The notes under the pieces: model-generated
What the model saw: only the letters and a program-made list of their open reading frames with translations
What the model was told of the DNA's origin: nothing
Databases searched by the model: none
Shown here: positions 23,432 through 33,165 of the stretch, piece by piece
Layout: every line of letters starts with the position of its first letter
Numbering within the stretch: position 1 is the first letter of the stretch
Translations under genes and position numbers: made by a program
Source: Hasllibacter sp.
Lineage (GTDB): Bacteria > Pseudomonadota > Alphaproteobacteria > Rhodobacterales > Rhodobacteraceae
Direction of reading: 5' to 3'
DNA: 39,697 bases
Assembly (NCBI GenBank): GCA_028281405.1
Contig: JANQKA010000674.1
Coordinates: forward strand, 1-39,697

Positions 23432-24685
23432 ATGCCCCACAATCCGAAATCCGATTTCATCCGCGTGATGATCGAACGCGGCTTCGTCGCCGACTGCACC
23501 GATCTCCCGGCGCTCGACGAAACCCTCGCGGCGGGGCCCGGGGCGGGTTACATCGGCTTCGACGCCACCGCCGAATCGCTCCATGTCGGCAGCCTCATCC
23601 AGATCATGATGCTCCGCTGGCTGCAGCGGACCGGCCACAAACCCATCGTCCTCATGGGCGGTGGAACCACCAGGATCGGCGACCCGTCCTTCCGCGCCGA
23701 AGAACGCCCACTCCTGCCCCCCGAACGCATCGACGCGAACATCGACGGCATCAAGAGGGTGTTCTCCAATTACGTCGACTTCGGCGACGGCCCCGGCGAC
23801 GCCCTCATGGTCAACAATCTCGAATGGCTCGAGGGTCTGAAATACCTCGAATTCCTTCGCGACATCGGTCGCCACTTCTCGGTCAACAGGATGCTTTCGT
23901 TCGAAAGCGTGAAGTCCCGGTTGGACCGCGAAACCTCGCTGTCCTTTCTCGAATTCAATTACATGATCCTGCAGGCGTACGACTTTCTGGAGCTCAACCG
24001 CCGCCACGGCTGCGTCCTGCAGATGGGCGGGTCCGATCAATGGGGCAACATCGTCAACGGAATCGACCTGACGCGCCGCGTGGTGGACAGGGAGATATTC
24101 GGATTGACCTCGCCGCTGCTGACCACCGCCGGAAATCAAAAAATGGGGAAAAGCCTATCCGGAGCGGTCTGGCTGAACGCCGAAATGTTGTCGCCCTACG
24201 AATTCTGGCAATTCTGGCGCGACACCGCCGACGCCGACGTGGGCCGTTTTCTGAAGCTGTACACCGAAATCCCCCTCGACGAATGCCGACGGTTGGGCGC
24301 GCTCGAAGGAGCGGAAATCAACGAAGCCAAAGCCCGGCTCGCCAACGAAATCACGACGCTGGCGCACGGGGCGGACGCCGCCGCGGCGGCCGAAGCCACT
24401 GCCCGCGAGGTGTTCGAAAAGGGCGGAACCGGAGACGAGTTGCCGACGCTGGAACTTTCGACCTCCGAGGTCGGCGAAGGCATCCCGGTTTCACAGCTCA
24501 TCGTGCGGACGGGATTGGCGAAGTCGGGCAAGGAGGCGAAACGCCTGATCGCGGACGGCGGCGCCCGCGTGAACGACGCGCCGGTGACCGACGCCGGGAT
24601 GTTGATAACCGTCGACCAACTCGCCGTCCCCCTCAAACTTTCGGCGGGCAGGAAACGTCACGCGCTGGCGCGGCTGTCCGGTTGA
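23432..24685 (+). CDS. tyrS: tyrosyl-tRNA synthetase (alternative start 23417)
   Basis: [80 protein letters not shown] (KMSKS-like), C-terminal S4-like [17 protein letters not shown]. Confidence 0.95.
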   Translation: MPHNPKSDFIRVMIERGFVADCTDLPALDETLAAGPGAGYIGFDATAESLHVGSLIQIMMLRWLQRTGHKPIVLMGGGTTRIGDPSFRAEERPLLPPERIDANIDGIKRVFSNYVDFGDGPGDALMVNNLEWLEGLKYLEFLRDIGRHFSVNRMLSFESVKSRLDRETSLSFLEFNYMILQAYDFLELNRRHGCVLQMGGSDQWGNIVNGIDLTRRVVDREIFGLTSPLLTTAGNQKMGKSLSGAVWLNAEMLSPYEFWQFWRDTADADVGRFLKLYTEIPLDECRRLGALEGAEINEAKARLANEITTLAHGADAAAAAEATAREVFEKGGTGDELPTLELSTSEVGEGIPVSQLIVRTGLAKSGKEAKRLIADGGARVNDAPVTDAGMLITVDQLAVPLKLSAGRKRHALARLSG

Positions 24686-25848
24686 TCGTCACAGGCACGG
24701 CCCGCCACCGCGGGCCGCCCCGGCACTCCCTCCGGAGCGAGCGGAAGATTCCCGTGAGGAGCCGCGGAAGGGTGGATGTATTCCGACGGGTCGGCCCCCA
24801 CCCGGCGTTTCTTCCGCAGAAGGAATAGCACCCCCCATCCGCTATACGTCCCGCTCGGCGGAGCGGAAGCGTCGAGTTGAAATCGTCCCCGCCACCCATC
24901 GGGCAGCGACATCCCGCAGGCCTCCGCTTTTTCCAGCATCCATGCGAGCGGGATGTTTGACAGCGGCCTGGCGCGCGTCCACGAGAGAATGTGCCCCCCG
25001 ACATCTCCGTGGGCGCCGCGGAACCAGACCTGTTCGACATGCCCGGCGCCCCCCGGGGGGGAGTCCCAAATGACCGGGGCGTACGCCAACCGGTCCTCGT
25101 CGAGCGCCAAGGCTTGAAATCCGTGCCGGACGCGCGGCCCCAGCGTGTGGTTGTGGAAACGGAACGGATCGGGTGGGACGCGCCAGGCGAACGGCCAAGG
25201 CAGTCCGAACAGCCGCGCTTCCGTCTGAAGGATGGTTCTGATTCCCGGCCGGCCCCGCGGGCCGCGGAACCCCAGGGCCCTCACCGTGTCCCATACCCCC
25301 ACCATCTCGATCCTCGTATCGGCGTGGCACCACGCCGACGCGAATTTCCCCATGTGGTCCTCCGCCCGCGTCCGATAAAGCCGCCAAGCCGTGCGGATGT
25401 TCGCGACCGTGGCGTGTTTGGACCTGAGCAGGCCCACCATGTCGATCATTCCCGCCAAGGAGCGGACCGCGTAGGCTCCGCGGGAATAGCCGAACAGGAA
25501 AATCCGGTCGCCACGCCTGTACCGGGTCGAGATGAAGCCGTAGGCTTCGCGGATTTGACGGCCCATTCCCCGTCCCTCCGCGACATCCCGCCAATTCCAC
25601 ACCCCGCTCCACTGGTCGCCGGGATGGTAGAACACGCGCATGCGGGATTCCGGCGCGATATCGCTCAATAAACCGAAGGTGAGGCCGGCGTTCGATTCGA
25701 ACCCCGGTTTCAGACTCGACATGGTTCCGTCGAGAATGACGACGTGATCGACCGGGCCCCGTCCGGGCGCCGAATCGCCCGACACAATCCTCGGGCGCCC
25801 GGCGTGGACCTGCCCCGGCATTCCTCCCCCGTCATCCGGCTTCGGCAA
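24658..25848 (-). CDS. DUF2235 domain-containing protein (Tle1-like alpha/beta hydrolase domain)
   Basis: [41 protein letters not shown] (GxSxG nucleophile motif GYSRG), [28 protein letters not shown]. Confidence 0.87.
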   Translation of the reverse strand: MPKPDDGGGMPGQVHAGRPRIVSGDSAPGRGPVDHVVILDGTMSSLKPGFESNAGLTFGLLSDIAPESRMRVFYHPGDQWSGVWNWRDVAEGRGMGRQIREAYGFISTRYRRGDRIFLFGYSRGAYAVRSLAGMIDMVGLLRSKHATVANIRTAWRLYRTRAEDHMGKFASAWCHADTRIEMVGVWDTVRALGFRGPRGRPGIRTILQTEARLFGLPWPFAWRVPPDPFRFHNHTLGPRVRHGFQALALDEDRLAYAPVIWDSPPGGAGHVEQVWFRGAHGDVGGHILSWTRARPLSNIPLAWMLEKAEACGMSLPDGWRGRFQLDASAPPSGTYSGWGVLFLLRKKRRVGADPSEYIHPSAAPHGNLPLAPEGVPGRPAVAGRACDDQPDSRASA

Positions 25849-28117
25849 GCCACCCCCAGACGCGCAGGGGCGTGTAGGGCATGTCGGTCCGGCGCACCCC
25901 CCGCTCCCAAAGCGCGTCTTCGACCGCGTTGGAGACGGCGGCGAGGGCTCCCACGGTCCCCGCTTCGCCGCATCCCTTCATGCCGAAGGGATTTCCGGTG
26001 GACGGCACCGGCGCCGAATGAAAATCGATCATCGGCGTGTCGGGCGCACGCGGCAGGGCGTAATCCATGAAGGACGCAGCCATCAATTGTCCGTCGTCGT
26101 CATACACCACGTGCTCGGTCACGGCCTGCCCGATGCCTTGGACGACTCCTCCATGCACCTGACCCTCCGCGAGAATCGGATTCATGAGGACGCCGAGGTC
26201 GTCGACGACGGTGTATTTGTCCACCTTCACGACCCCGGTGTCGGGATCGACCTCCACTTCGCAGACATGCGCTCCGTTGGGATAGCTGCGGGCCTCGATC
26301 TGCTCGCGGTGCTCGTGGCGCAGCAGGTCGTCCCGGCCCTTTTCCCGCGCCAACTCGGCCGCCTCGATCATTGTCGCCGTCCGGTTCGACCCGGGCGAGG
26401 AGAACCGGCCGTCATCGAAGTCAACCGGTTTCGAATCCCACTCTCCGGCGAGAAATTCCTTGAACGCCTCGACCGCCTTCAAGACGTTGCCCCGCGTCGC
26501 GGTTCCCTGCGTGGTGACGGAGCGCGACCCGCCGGTTCCGCCGCCCTGCTTGATTCGATCGCTGTCTCCCATAACCACGTCGATCGCGTCGAACGGGATG
26601 CCCGAAAATTCGTGCAGCACCTGCTTGTAAACCGTCTCGTGGCCCTGGCCGTTCGACACCGTTCCGACATGGAGCGCGGCGCGTCCCTCCCCGTCGAACT
26701 CGATCGCCGAACTTTCGGCCGGATCGCCGAGGATCGATTCGATGTAATAGCACAGGCCAAAGCCCCTCAACTTTCCGCGGCGTCCGCTTTCGGCCTTGCG
26801 CGCGGCGAATCCGGCGCGGTCCGCGATGGTCTCGGCCCGCCCCAGCACCATGTGGAAGTCGCCCACGTCGTAGGTTTCGCCCGACGCGGAAACATAGGGC
26901 ATCTGTTCCCGCGTGATGAAATTCTTCCGCCGCAACTCCCAAGGGTCGACTCCCAATTCGCGCGCCGCCGCGTCCATGGCGCGCTCCAGCGTGAATATCG
27001 CCTCGGGACGCCCCGCCCCCCGGTAGGCGTCGACCTGAGTGGTGTTCGTGAACACGCCCTTCACCCCGAAGAAGAAATTCCGCACGTCGTAAACGCCCGT
27101 CAGCACCCTGAGCGAGAGGTTCGTTTGGATGTTCTGGCTGTAGTTCGAGCAGTATGCTCCGATGTTCGACACCGAATTCACCCGGTAGGCCGTCAGCCTG
27201 TGGTTGGCGTCGAACGCCAATTCGGCGGTGCTCACGAGATCCCGGCCGGCGTTGTCGGTCAACATCGCCTCGCTCCGGTCGCTCATCCAGCGCACCGGAC
27301 GGTCCAGCATCCTGGCCGCGAGTCCGCAGAGGTATTGCTCCGGGTAGTCCATGCCCTTCATGCCGAAGCCGCCGCCGACGTCCGGAATCGTGATGCGGAC
27401 GTCATCCTCGTCCATGTTCAGGATTTTGGCCGTGTTCCGCTTGGGGCCCCATGCGTTCTGGTGGGAAACGCAAATGTGGAGCCGCCCATCCTCCATCCGC
27501 GCCCAATTTCCGCGCGGTTCCATGGACACGCAGTGGATGCGGTTGTCCTCGACGGTCAGCGACACCTTGTGCGCGGCGGCTTCGAACGCGGCCGCGGTCG
27601 CCTCCTCGTCGCCCGCCGCCCAATCGAACACCACGTTCCCGGGCGCCTCCTCGTGCAGGGTCTCGCCCCCGGGCCGCAACGCGGTGTGGGCGGGCAGGTC
27701 GTCGATCTCGACCTCGATCAGTTCGGCGGCGTCCTTGGCTTGCTGAAGCGTGTCGGCAACGATGTAGGCGATGGGCTCGCCGACGAAGCGCACCTTGTCC
27801 TCGGCGAGAATCGGCCGCTTGGGCCGGGCGCCCTTGCTGCCGTCGCGGTTTTCGACCGGCACGAAGTCCATGCCCTTGTCGATGCCTTGGGCCGCGAGCG
27901 TGTCCCTCGTGATGACGAGTCGCACGCCGGGCGCGGCCTCCGCTCCGGACGCGTCGACCGATTTCAGAACGCCGTGGGCCACGGTGGACCGCAGCACATG
28001 GGAATGCAGCGCGTCATCCGGCGCGGTGTCGTCGATGTACCGTCCCGTACCGGTGAGGAAGCGCAGGTCTTCCGTGCGGCGGATTGGCTGGCTCACACCG
28101 AATTTCTGGATCTGCAT
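25832..28117 (-). CDS. xanthine dehydrogenase/CoxL-family molybdopterin-binding large subunit
   Basis: VSQPIRRTEDLRFLTGTGRYIDD, VRFVGEPIAYIVADTLQQAKDAAELIEVE, GGGFGMKGMDYPEQ, VDAYRGAGRPEAIF, GGTGGSRSVTTQG, GNPFGMKGCGEAGTVGALAAVSNAVEDAL. Confidence 0.93.
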   Translation of the reverse strand: MQIQKFGVSQPIRRTEDLRFLTGTGRYIDDTAPDDALHSHVLRSTVAHGVLKSVDASGAEAAPGVRLVITRDTLAAQGIDKGMDFVPVENRDGSKGARPKRPILAEDKVRFVGEPIAYIVADTLQQAKDAAELIEVEIDDLPAHTALRPGGETLHEEAPGNVVFDWAAGDEEATAAAFEAAAHKVSLTVEDNRIHCVSMEPRGNWARMEDGRLHICVSHQNAWGPKRNTAKILNMDEDDVRITIPDVGGGFGMKGMDYPEQYLCGLAARMLDRPVRWMSDRSEAMLTDNAGRDLVSTAELAFDANHRLTAYRVNSVSNIGAYCSNYSQNIQTNLSLRVLTGVYDVRNFFFGVKGVFTNTTQVDAYRGAGRPEAIFTLERAMDAAARELGVDPWELRRKNFITREQMPYVSASGETYDVGDFHMVLGRAETIADRAGFAARKAESGRRGKLRGFGLCYYIESILGDPAESSAIEFDGEGRAALHVGTVSNGQGHETVYKQVLHEFSGIPFDAIDVVMGDSDRIKQGGGTGGSRSVTTQGTATRGNVLKAVEAFKEFLAGEWDSKPVDFDDGRFSSPGSNRTATMIEAAELAREKGRDDLLRHEHREQIEARSYPNGAHVCEVEVDPDTGVVKVDKYTVVDDLGVLMNPILAEGQVHGGVVQGIGQAVTEHVVYDDDGQLMAASFMDYALPRAPDTPMIDFHSAPVPSTGNPFGMKGCGEAGTVGALAAVSNAVEDALWERGVRRTDMPYTPLRVWGWLAEAG

Positions 28118-28887
28118 CGTCGACTCCGCTGATTGAAGTTTCGCGGGATACTACCGCTCCGGCTTGGTGTCCACACCCGGCCATTGGCGCGCGCCGGGAA
28201 ATTCGCGTTGGGGCGCGCCGAAGGCGCCGAACCCCGGAGCGGGACGGCTCGTCCGGTTTTCCGTGGTGGATCGCCCGAATCCCCGCCCGGTGCGGCTTCC
28301 CCGCCCCGCCACCCGGACGCTCCGTCGAAGGTCCGGCGAACGGACGGAATTGTTCGAATTTTTTTCACGATGCCGCCCAAAGCCTGAAAATCGCCGCGAA
28401 TCCCGGAGCGGTCCCTGAACCCTCGGTCAAGCGCGCCCGGTGGATGCCGTCGCGGGGGCGGGGATGTCCCCGGTACACCGAGCGCCGTCGGCATTGATGG
28501 AATCGATGGCGCGGGCCGCTTGAAGAATCACGCGAATCGTTGGAGCGCTCCGCCCCCATCGTCAACGGATGCGGGGTGCGCGCCAAAGTCGCCGGTTCTC
28601 CAACGTGGGGAGTCGGCCCGGGCGTTCGCCCGGACAGCCGCCGTGTCGTCCCCCCGGGAGGCATCGCGGACATTCACCAAAATTTTCGCTTGCTTCCCGG
28701 GCGCATCAGGGCTTAAACTATGGAACCAGCCCGGATTTCGGAGACTCCGCGGGCGTCGCGCGGATGTCCGGGGACGGTCGAACGTCCCGGGCCCGGCGGG
28801 TCCGCGCGCGCCGTCGGCGGCGTGATCCAAACCGGGATTCCCGTCCCAACGCGCCCCCCGCGGCGGGGCCAACCCGAGGAGACACAG

Positions 28888-30270
28888 ATGCGCGACCACA
28901 CACCGAATTCCTGGGAAGCGCGGGCCGACGCCCACGGTTTCCACGGCTTCACCGACCTGACGTCGCTGCGTGAACGCGGCGCGGTCGTGCTCACCCACGG
29001 GGAGGGCCCTTACGTCTTCGACGTTCACGGCAATAGTTATCTTGACGCGAATTCCGGCCTCTGGAACATGGTCGCCGGATTCGACCACCCCGGCCTCGCC
29101 GCGGCGGCGCGGGCGCAATACGACCGCTTTCCGGGATACCACTCGATTTTCGGGCGGATTTCCGACCAAGCCGTCATGCTTTCGGAGAAACTCTCGGAGG
29201 TCTCCCCCTTCGAGCAAGCCAAGGTGTTCTACACGAATTCCGGTTCCGAGGCCAACGACACGCTCGTCAAAATGCTTTGGCTGCTCGGCGCGCACGAGGG
29301 CCGGCCCGGGCGGCGCAAGATCATCACCCGCAAGAACGCCTACCACGGCGTGACCGCCGTGGCCGCTTCGATGACGGGCAAGCCCTACAACGATCTGTTC
29401 GGCCTGCCCCTGCCCGGCTTCATCCACCTCACCTGCCCTCACTATTGGCGCGAGGGCCTCCCCGGCGAAAGCGAGGCCGAGTTCACCTCCCGCCTGGGGA
29501 GCGAGCTGGAGGAGGTCATCGCCCGAGAAGGCGCCGACACCATCGCGGGCTTCGTGGCCGAACCCGTGATGGGCGCCGGCGGCGCCATTCCGCCGTCGGA
29601 AGGCTATTTCGACACGGTCATTCCGATTCTGCGCGCCCACGGGATTCCCGTGGTGTCGGACGAGGTGATCTGCGGCTTCGGCCGGACAGGTCACGACTGG
29701 GGATGCGTCCGCTACGGCTTCGTTCCGGACGCGATCATTTCATCCAAGAATCTGACCGCGGGCTATTTCCCGATGGGAGCGATCATCCTCGGGCCGGAAC
29801 TCGGCGGACGCCTGTCCCGCGCCGTCGACGAGATCGGGGAATTTCCCCACGCCTTCACCGCCGCGGGCCACCCGGTGGGGGCGGCCATCGCCCTCAAGGC
29901 CATCGAGGTCATCATGGAGGGCGCCGACGGCGAGGCGCCCCTGGTCGACAACGTGCGCTCCCTGACGCCCGCCTTCGAAGCGGGACTCGCCCGCTTGGCC
30001 GAACACCCGAACATCGGCGAGTGGCGCGGCGTGGGGCTGATGGGCGCGTTGGAGGCGGTTCGCGACAAGGCGGCCAAGACGCCGTTCGACAGCCACCTGT
30101 CCGTCAGCGAGCGCATCGCCAACACTTGCGCGGACCTCGGTCTCATCTGCCGCCCGCTGGGCCAGTCGGTGGTGCTTTGCCCGCCGTTCATCCTCACCGA
30201 GGCCCAGATCGGCGAGATGTTCTCGAAACTCGCATCGGCTTTGGACAAGGTGTTCGACGAGGTCGCCTGA
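28888..30270 (+). CDS. class III (omega-type) PLP aminotransferase
   Basis: DVHGNSYLDANSGLWNMVAGF, VFYTNSGSEANDTLVKM, KNAYHGVTAVAASMTGKPYN, VVSDEVICGFGRTGHDWGC, ISSKNLTAGYFPMGAII (PLP-Lys). Confidence 0.92.
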   Translation: MRDHTPNSWEARADAHGFHGFTDLTSLRERGAVVLTHGEGPYVFDVHGNSYLDANSGLWNMVAGFDHPGLAAAARAQYDRFPGYHSIFGRISDQAVMLSEKLSEVSPFEQAKVFYTNSGSEANDTLVKMLWLLGAHEGRPGRRKIITRKNAYHGVTAVAASMTGKPYNDLFGLPLPGFIHLTCPHYWREGLPGESEAEFTSRLGSELEEVIAREGADTIAGFVAEPVMGAGGAIPPSEGYFDTVIPILRAHGIPVVSDEVICGFGRTGHDWGCVRYGFVPDAIISSKNLTAGYFPMGAIILGPELGGRLSRAVDEIGEFPHAFTAAGHPVGAAIALKAIEVIMEGADGEAPLVDNVRSLTPAFEAGLARLAEHPNIGEWRGVGLMGALEAVRDKAAKTPFDSHLSVSERIANTCADLGLICRPLGQSVVLCPPFILTEAQIGEMFSKLASALDKVFDEVA

Positions 30271-30278
30271 CCCGACGG

Positions 30279-30298
30279 CCCGCCGCGCGCGCGGCGGG
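30279..30298. terminator. 20-bp perfect palindrome directly downstream of the class III aminotransferase (possible terminator)
   Basis: CCCGCCGCGCGCGCGGCGGG, 9 bp after the stop at 30270; no T-tract. Confidence 0.4.
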
Positions 30299-30399
30299 GC
30301 CCGCGGCCATCATGCGGATATCCGCGCGGACGCCCGAGGGCGACCGCGCGCGCCGCGCGGCCCGCGGCGCGTCCACTTCGAGACTCCTCGGGCGGTTCC

Positions 30400-31002
30400 T
30401 CAGCCCTTTTCCATGCGTTCGATCCTGTCGGCCATGGCCGCGATCTGAAGCTTCATGGCCTCGATCTCGCCGGCGTCGGGATCCGCGTCCTTGTCCGGTT
30501 CCGCTTCTTCGGTTTCCGGAACCGGAGCGACGTTCCCGTCCGAATCAACGGGCGCGCTCCATCCTCCCGACACCGCCTTGAGGAACGCCTCCTGCTGCGC
30601 GCGCATCGCCTTGAAGCCCGGAACCCCCGCCATCGGATTCATCGGGTTCATCGCTCCCATGCTTTCCATGATCTTCGATTGCCCGTCGCGCAGCATCTCG
30701 AAGCTCATCGCGAGGAACTGGGGAACGATCGATTGGGCCTGGTTGGTGTAGCTGCGCACGAGATCGTTGAGCACCGAGATGGGCAGGACGTTGTGTCCGC
30801 GGTTTTCGTGCTCCGCTATGATCTGGAGAAGATACTGGCGGGTCAGGTCGTCGCCGGACTTCAGGTCGACGACCTTGACCTCGCGTCCATCGCGGATGAA
30901 TCCCGCGATCGCGTCGAGCGTCACGTAATCCGACGTCTCGGTGTTGTAGAGCCTGCGGCTCGCATAGCGCTTGATGATGAGCGGTGAATTGGTTTCGGCC
31001 AC
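30400..31002 (-). CDS. phaR: polyhydroxyalkanoate synthesis repressor PhaR
   Basis: PLIIKRYASRRLYNTETSDYVTLDAIAGFIRDGREVKVVDLKSGDDLTRQYLLQIIAEHE is the PHB/PHA accumulation regulator DNA-binding domain. Confidence 0.95.
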   Translation of the reverse strand: MAETNSPLIIKRYASRRLYNTETSDYVTLDAIAGFIRDGREVKVVDLKSGDDLTRQYLLQIIAEHENRGHNVLPISVLNDLVRSYTNQAQSIVPQFLAMSFEMLRDGQSKIMESMGAMNPMNPMAGVPGFKAMRAQQEAFLKAVSGGWSAPVDSDGNVAPVPETEEAEPDKDADPDAGEIEAMKLQIAAMADRIERMEKG

Positions 31003-31099
31003 GCGCCGTCCTCCGGCTTTCCGCGTTGCCGGTTTCTAACCGACGCCGCGCGCGGTGGGAAGCCCCCCGTCCAAGCGGCGCGGTCCGCGGCCGGTCGGG

Positions 31100-31125
31100 C
31101 GGGGCGGGCCCGCGGGCCCGCCCCG
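31100..31125. terminator. 26-bp perfect palindrome downstream of phasin 1 (possible terminator or REP-like element)
   Basis: CGGGGCGGGCCCGCGGGCCCGCCCCG reads identically on both strands; ~30 bp beyond the phasin stop; no T-tract. Confidence 0.4.
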
Positions 31126-31154
31126 TTCGCCGCCGCTCCGCGGCGGCCGCCGGA

Positions 31155-31586
31155 TCACTTTCCGGCGGGGCGCTTGGCGGATCCCGCCGTTTTTTTGGCG
31201 GCGGTGGCCGCGTCGCCGGACGCGGTCTTGCCGGCCGCCATCATCAGTTCGACGGTTTCCATCTGAACTTTCTTGGCGATCTCGGCGAAGGCGGCCATGT
31301 GCTCCGCCGCCGATTCAGCCTGGGCGGAGGCGAAGTCGGTCATCGCCTTTCCGTAGCCGGCCGGCTCGTCCTTGACCGAGGTCACGTCGCCCATGCGGGC
31401 GATGGTGTCCTTGGTCCACTTGGAGGCGATCTCGTTGGACTGTTCGGCGGCCTCGAGGGCGACCTTGGTGAACTGCTCCCCGAATTTCGCGTTGTTCTTG
31501 AACGCCTCCTGGATCGCGGAGGCGTCGAAGGGGGCCGAACCGATCGCGTCGGTCAGCACCTTTGTGAAGTCGTTCTGGTTGGCCAT
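31155..31586 (-). CDS. phasin family protein (copy 1)
   Basis: MANQNDFTKVLTDAIGSAPFDASAIQEAFKNNAKFGEQFTKVALEAAEQSNEIASKWTKDTIARM...FASAQAESAAEHMAAFAEIAKKVQMETVELMMAAGK. Confidence 0.88.
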   Translation of the reverse strand: MANQNDFTKVLTDAIGSAPFDASAIQEAFKNNAKFGEQFTKVALEAAEQSNEIASKWTKDTIARMGDVTSVKDEPAGYGKAMTDFASAQAESAAEHMAAFAEIAKKVQMETVELMMAAGKTASGDAATAAKKTAGSAKRPAGK

Positions 31587-31653
31587 TTCAGGCTCCTTTC
31601 GGTTTGCCGCACCCGCGCTCCGCGCGGACGGGCGGCGGTGACGTCGAGGATGG

Positions 31654-31711
31654 TATATTTGCCGCACCGCAGCATAGCAACCCTTTTCGCCGCAGCGCGG
31701 CAAAAAAAATA
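31654..31711 (-). promoter_or_regulatory. conserved upstream element of phasin 1, candidate PhaR operator/promoter
   Basis: +strand TATATTTGCCGCACCGCAGCATAGCAACCCTTTTCGCCGCAGCGCGGCAAAAAAAATATT, nearly repeated at 32739-32796 upstream of phasin 2. Confidence 0.55.
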
Positions 31712-31864
31712 TTCCGCGGGCGAAAGCCGGATGAGCCAAGCCGGCAAGGCGATTCGCGCGCGACAACGGGAGATTTGCTCGCCGGAGGCGGGCGGGGCGG
31801 CAGAATTCCGACGAACCGGGCGTTGATTCCCGTGGTGATTCGGAGACGCGGGTGATTCGAATTT

Positions 31865-31928
31865 CCCGGCCCCCGCTCCTCCCCGGTGGCTCCCGTCCCG
31901 GCCCCCGCTCCTCCCCGGTGGCTCCCGT
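31865..31928. repeat. 32-bp tandem repeat, two exact copies plus a partial third
   Basis: CCCGGCCCCCGCTCCTCCCCGGTGGCTCCCGT repeated at 31865-31896 and 31897-31928, followed by CCCGGCCACCGA. Confidence 0.9.
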
Positions 31929-32173
31929 CCCGGCCACCGACTCCGCGCGTGGCGGCGCTTCCCGGAACCGTCCCCCGCGAATGGCGGGAGCGAAGTGTTC
32001 GTGGATAGCGCGGCCAAAATCGATCAAGCGGCCTGTTCAAAATCGGGTCGAACGGCGGACCGGGCGGGCGCGGTCTCCGTCGGGCCGAGGACGCGGGCTT
32101 GGCGGTTCGCGAAGGCGAACCACCGCGCCGGAACGCGCCTCTCCGCGTTCCCGCATGGCCTGGAACCCAAACG

Positions 32174-32202
32174 AAAGGGGCGGCCCGATGGACCGCCCCT
32201 TT
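32174..32202 (-). terminator. hairpin terminator downstream of phasin 2
   Basis: AAAGGGGCGG-N9-CCGCCCCTTT, a 10-bp perfect stem ~30 bp past the phasin stop, with a short T-rich tail on the minus strand. Confidence 0.6.
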
Positions 32203-32232
32203 GGGTTGCCGCAACGCGGCATTCCGACCCGG

Positions 32233-32667
32233 TCACTTCGCGGCGGCGGCCCGCTTGGAGGCGGCGGTCGCCTTGTCGGCCGCGGCGGTGATGTCCTTGG
32301 ACACGGCCTTGCCGGCGGCCATCATCAGTTCGACGGTCTGCGTCTGAACCTTCTTGGCGACCTCGGCGAAGGCGGTCATGTGCTCGGCGGCGGATTCGGC
32401 CTGGGCCGAGGCGAAGTCGGTCATCGCCTTGGAGTAGTCGGTCGGCTCCTCCTTGACCGTGGCCACGTCGCCCATGCGGGCGAGGGTCTCCTGCGTCCAC
32501 TTGGACGAGATCTCGGTGGACCGCTCGGCGGCGTCGAGCGCCACGTTGGAGAACTTCTCGCCGAATTCGGCGTTCGTCCTGAACGCCTCCTGGATCGCGG
32601 AGGTGTCGAACGGGGTCGCGCCGATCATGTCGGTCAGCGCCTTGGTGAAATCGTTCTGGTGGGCCAT
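32233..32667 (-). CDS. phasin family protein (copy 2, tandem paralogue)
   Basis: MAHQNDFTKALTDMIGATPFDTSAIQEAFRTNAEFGEKFSNVALDAAERSTEISSKWTQETLARM...FASAQAESAAEHMTAFAEVAKKVQTQTVELMMAAGK aligns collinearly with copy 1. Confidence 0.88.
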   Translation of the reverse strand: MAHQNDFTKALTDMIGATPFDTSAIQEAFRTNAEFGEKFSNVALDAAERSTEISSKWTQETLARMGDVATVKEEPTDYSKAMTDFASAQAESAAEHMTAFAEVAKKVQTQTVELMMAAGKAVSKDITAAADKATAASKRAAAAK

Positions 32668-32738
32668 TTCGGCCTCCTTTCGGTTTGTCGCGCTCCCGCG
32701 CGTCGGCGGGTCGTGCGCGTCGTTGCTGTTGGAGGGGA

Positions 32739-32796
32739 TATATTTGCCGCACCGCAGCATTGCAACATGATTTCGCCGCACCGCGGCAAAAAAAAT
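32739..32796 (-). promoter_or_regulatory. conserved upstream element of phasin 2, candidate PhaR operator/promoter
   Basis: +strand TATATTTGCCGCACCGCAGCATTGCAACATGATTTCGCCGCACCGCGGCAAAAAAAATCG; contains GCCGC-ACC-GCRGC near-palindromes twice. Confidence 0.55.
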
Positions 32797-33165
32797 CGCC
32801 GCGGGCCAAAACGCGCGAAACCCCAACCCCACAAGGCGATTCCGTGGCCGCCCGCCCCCGATTCGCCCCGAAGGGGCCGGGAGGAAGCACGGAAAACCGG
32901 CGATTCCGGCCAAGGCGTCGCTCGGGAACGGGGTGATTCGCGGACGCCCACCGATTCGGTGATTCGGTGCGGCGAAGTGATTCGGAATCCCCCTGTCGGG
33001 CGCCGTCGCGGGCGCTCCCCGAAAATTCTGTCCCCCACCCCGCCCCCGGCGTTTGGCTCCGGGCGTCGCGCCCCGTCCCGGCGACGCGCCGCCCGCCCGG
33101 GACTCCCGGAGCGGCCCGCCCCGGCCGCGGCCGTGAACACCCACCGATGGGGCCGACCGGCACCC

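Noticed and set aside
26018-28132. 704-aa plus-strand ORF
   Set aside because: Antisense shadow of the molybdenum hydroxylase large subunit.
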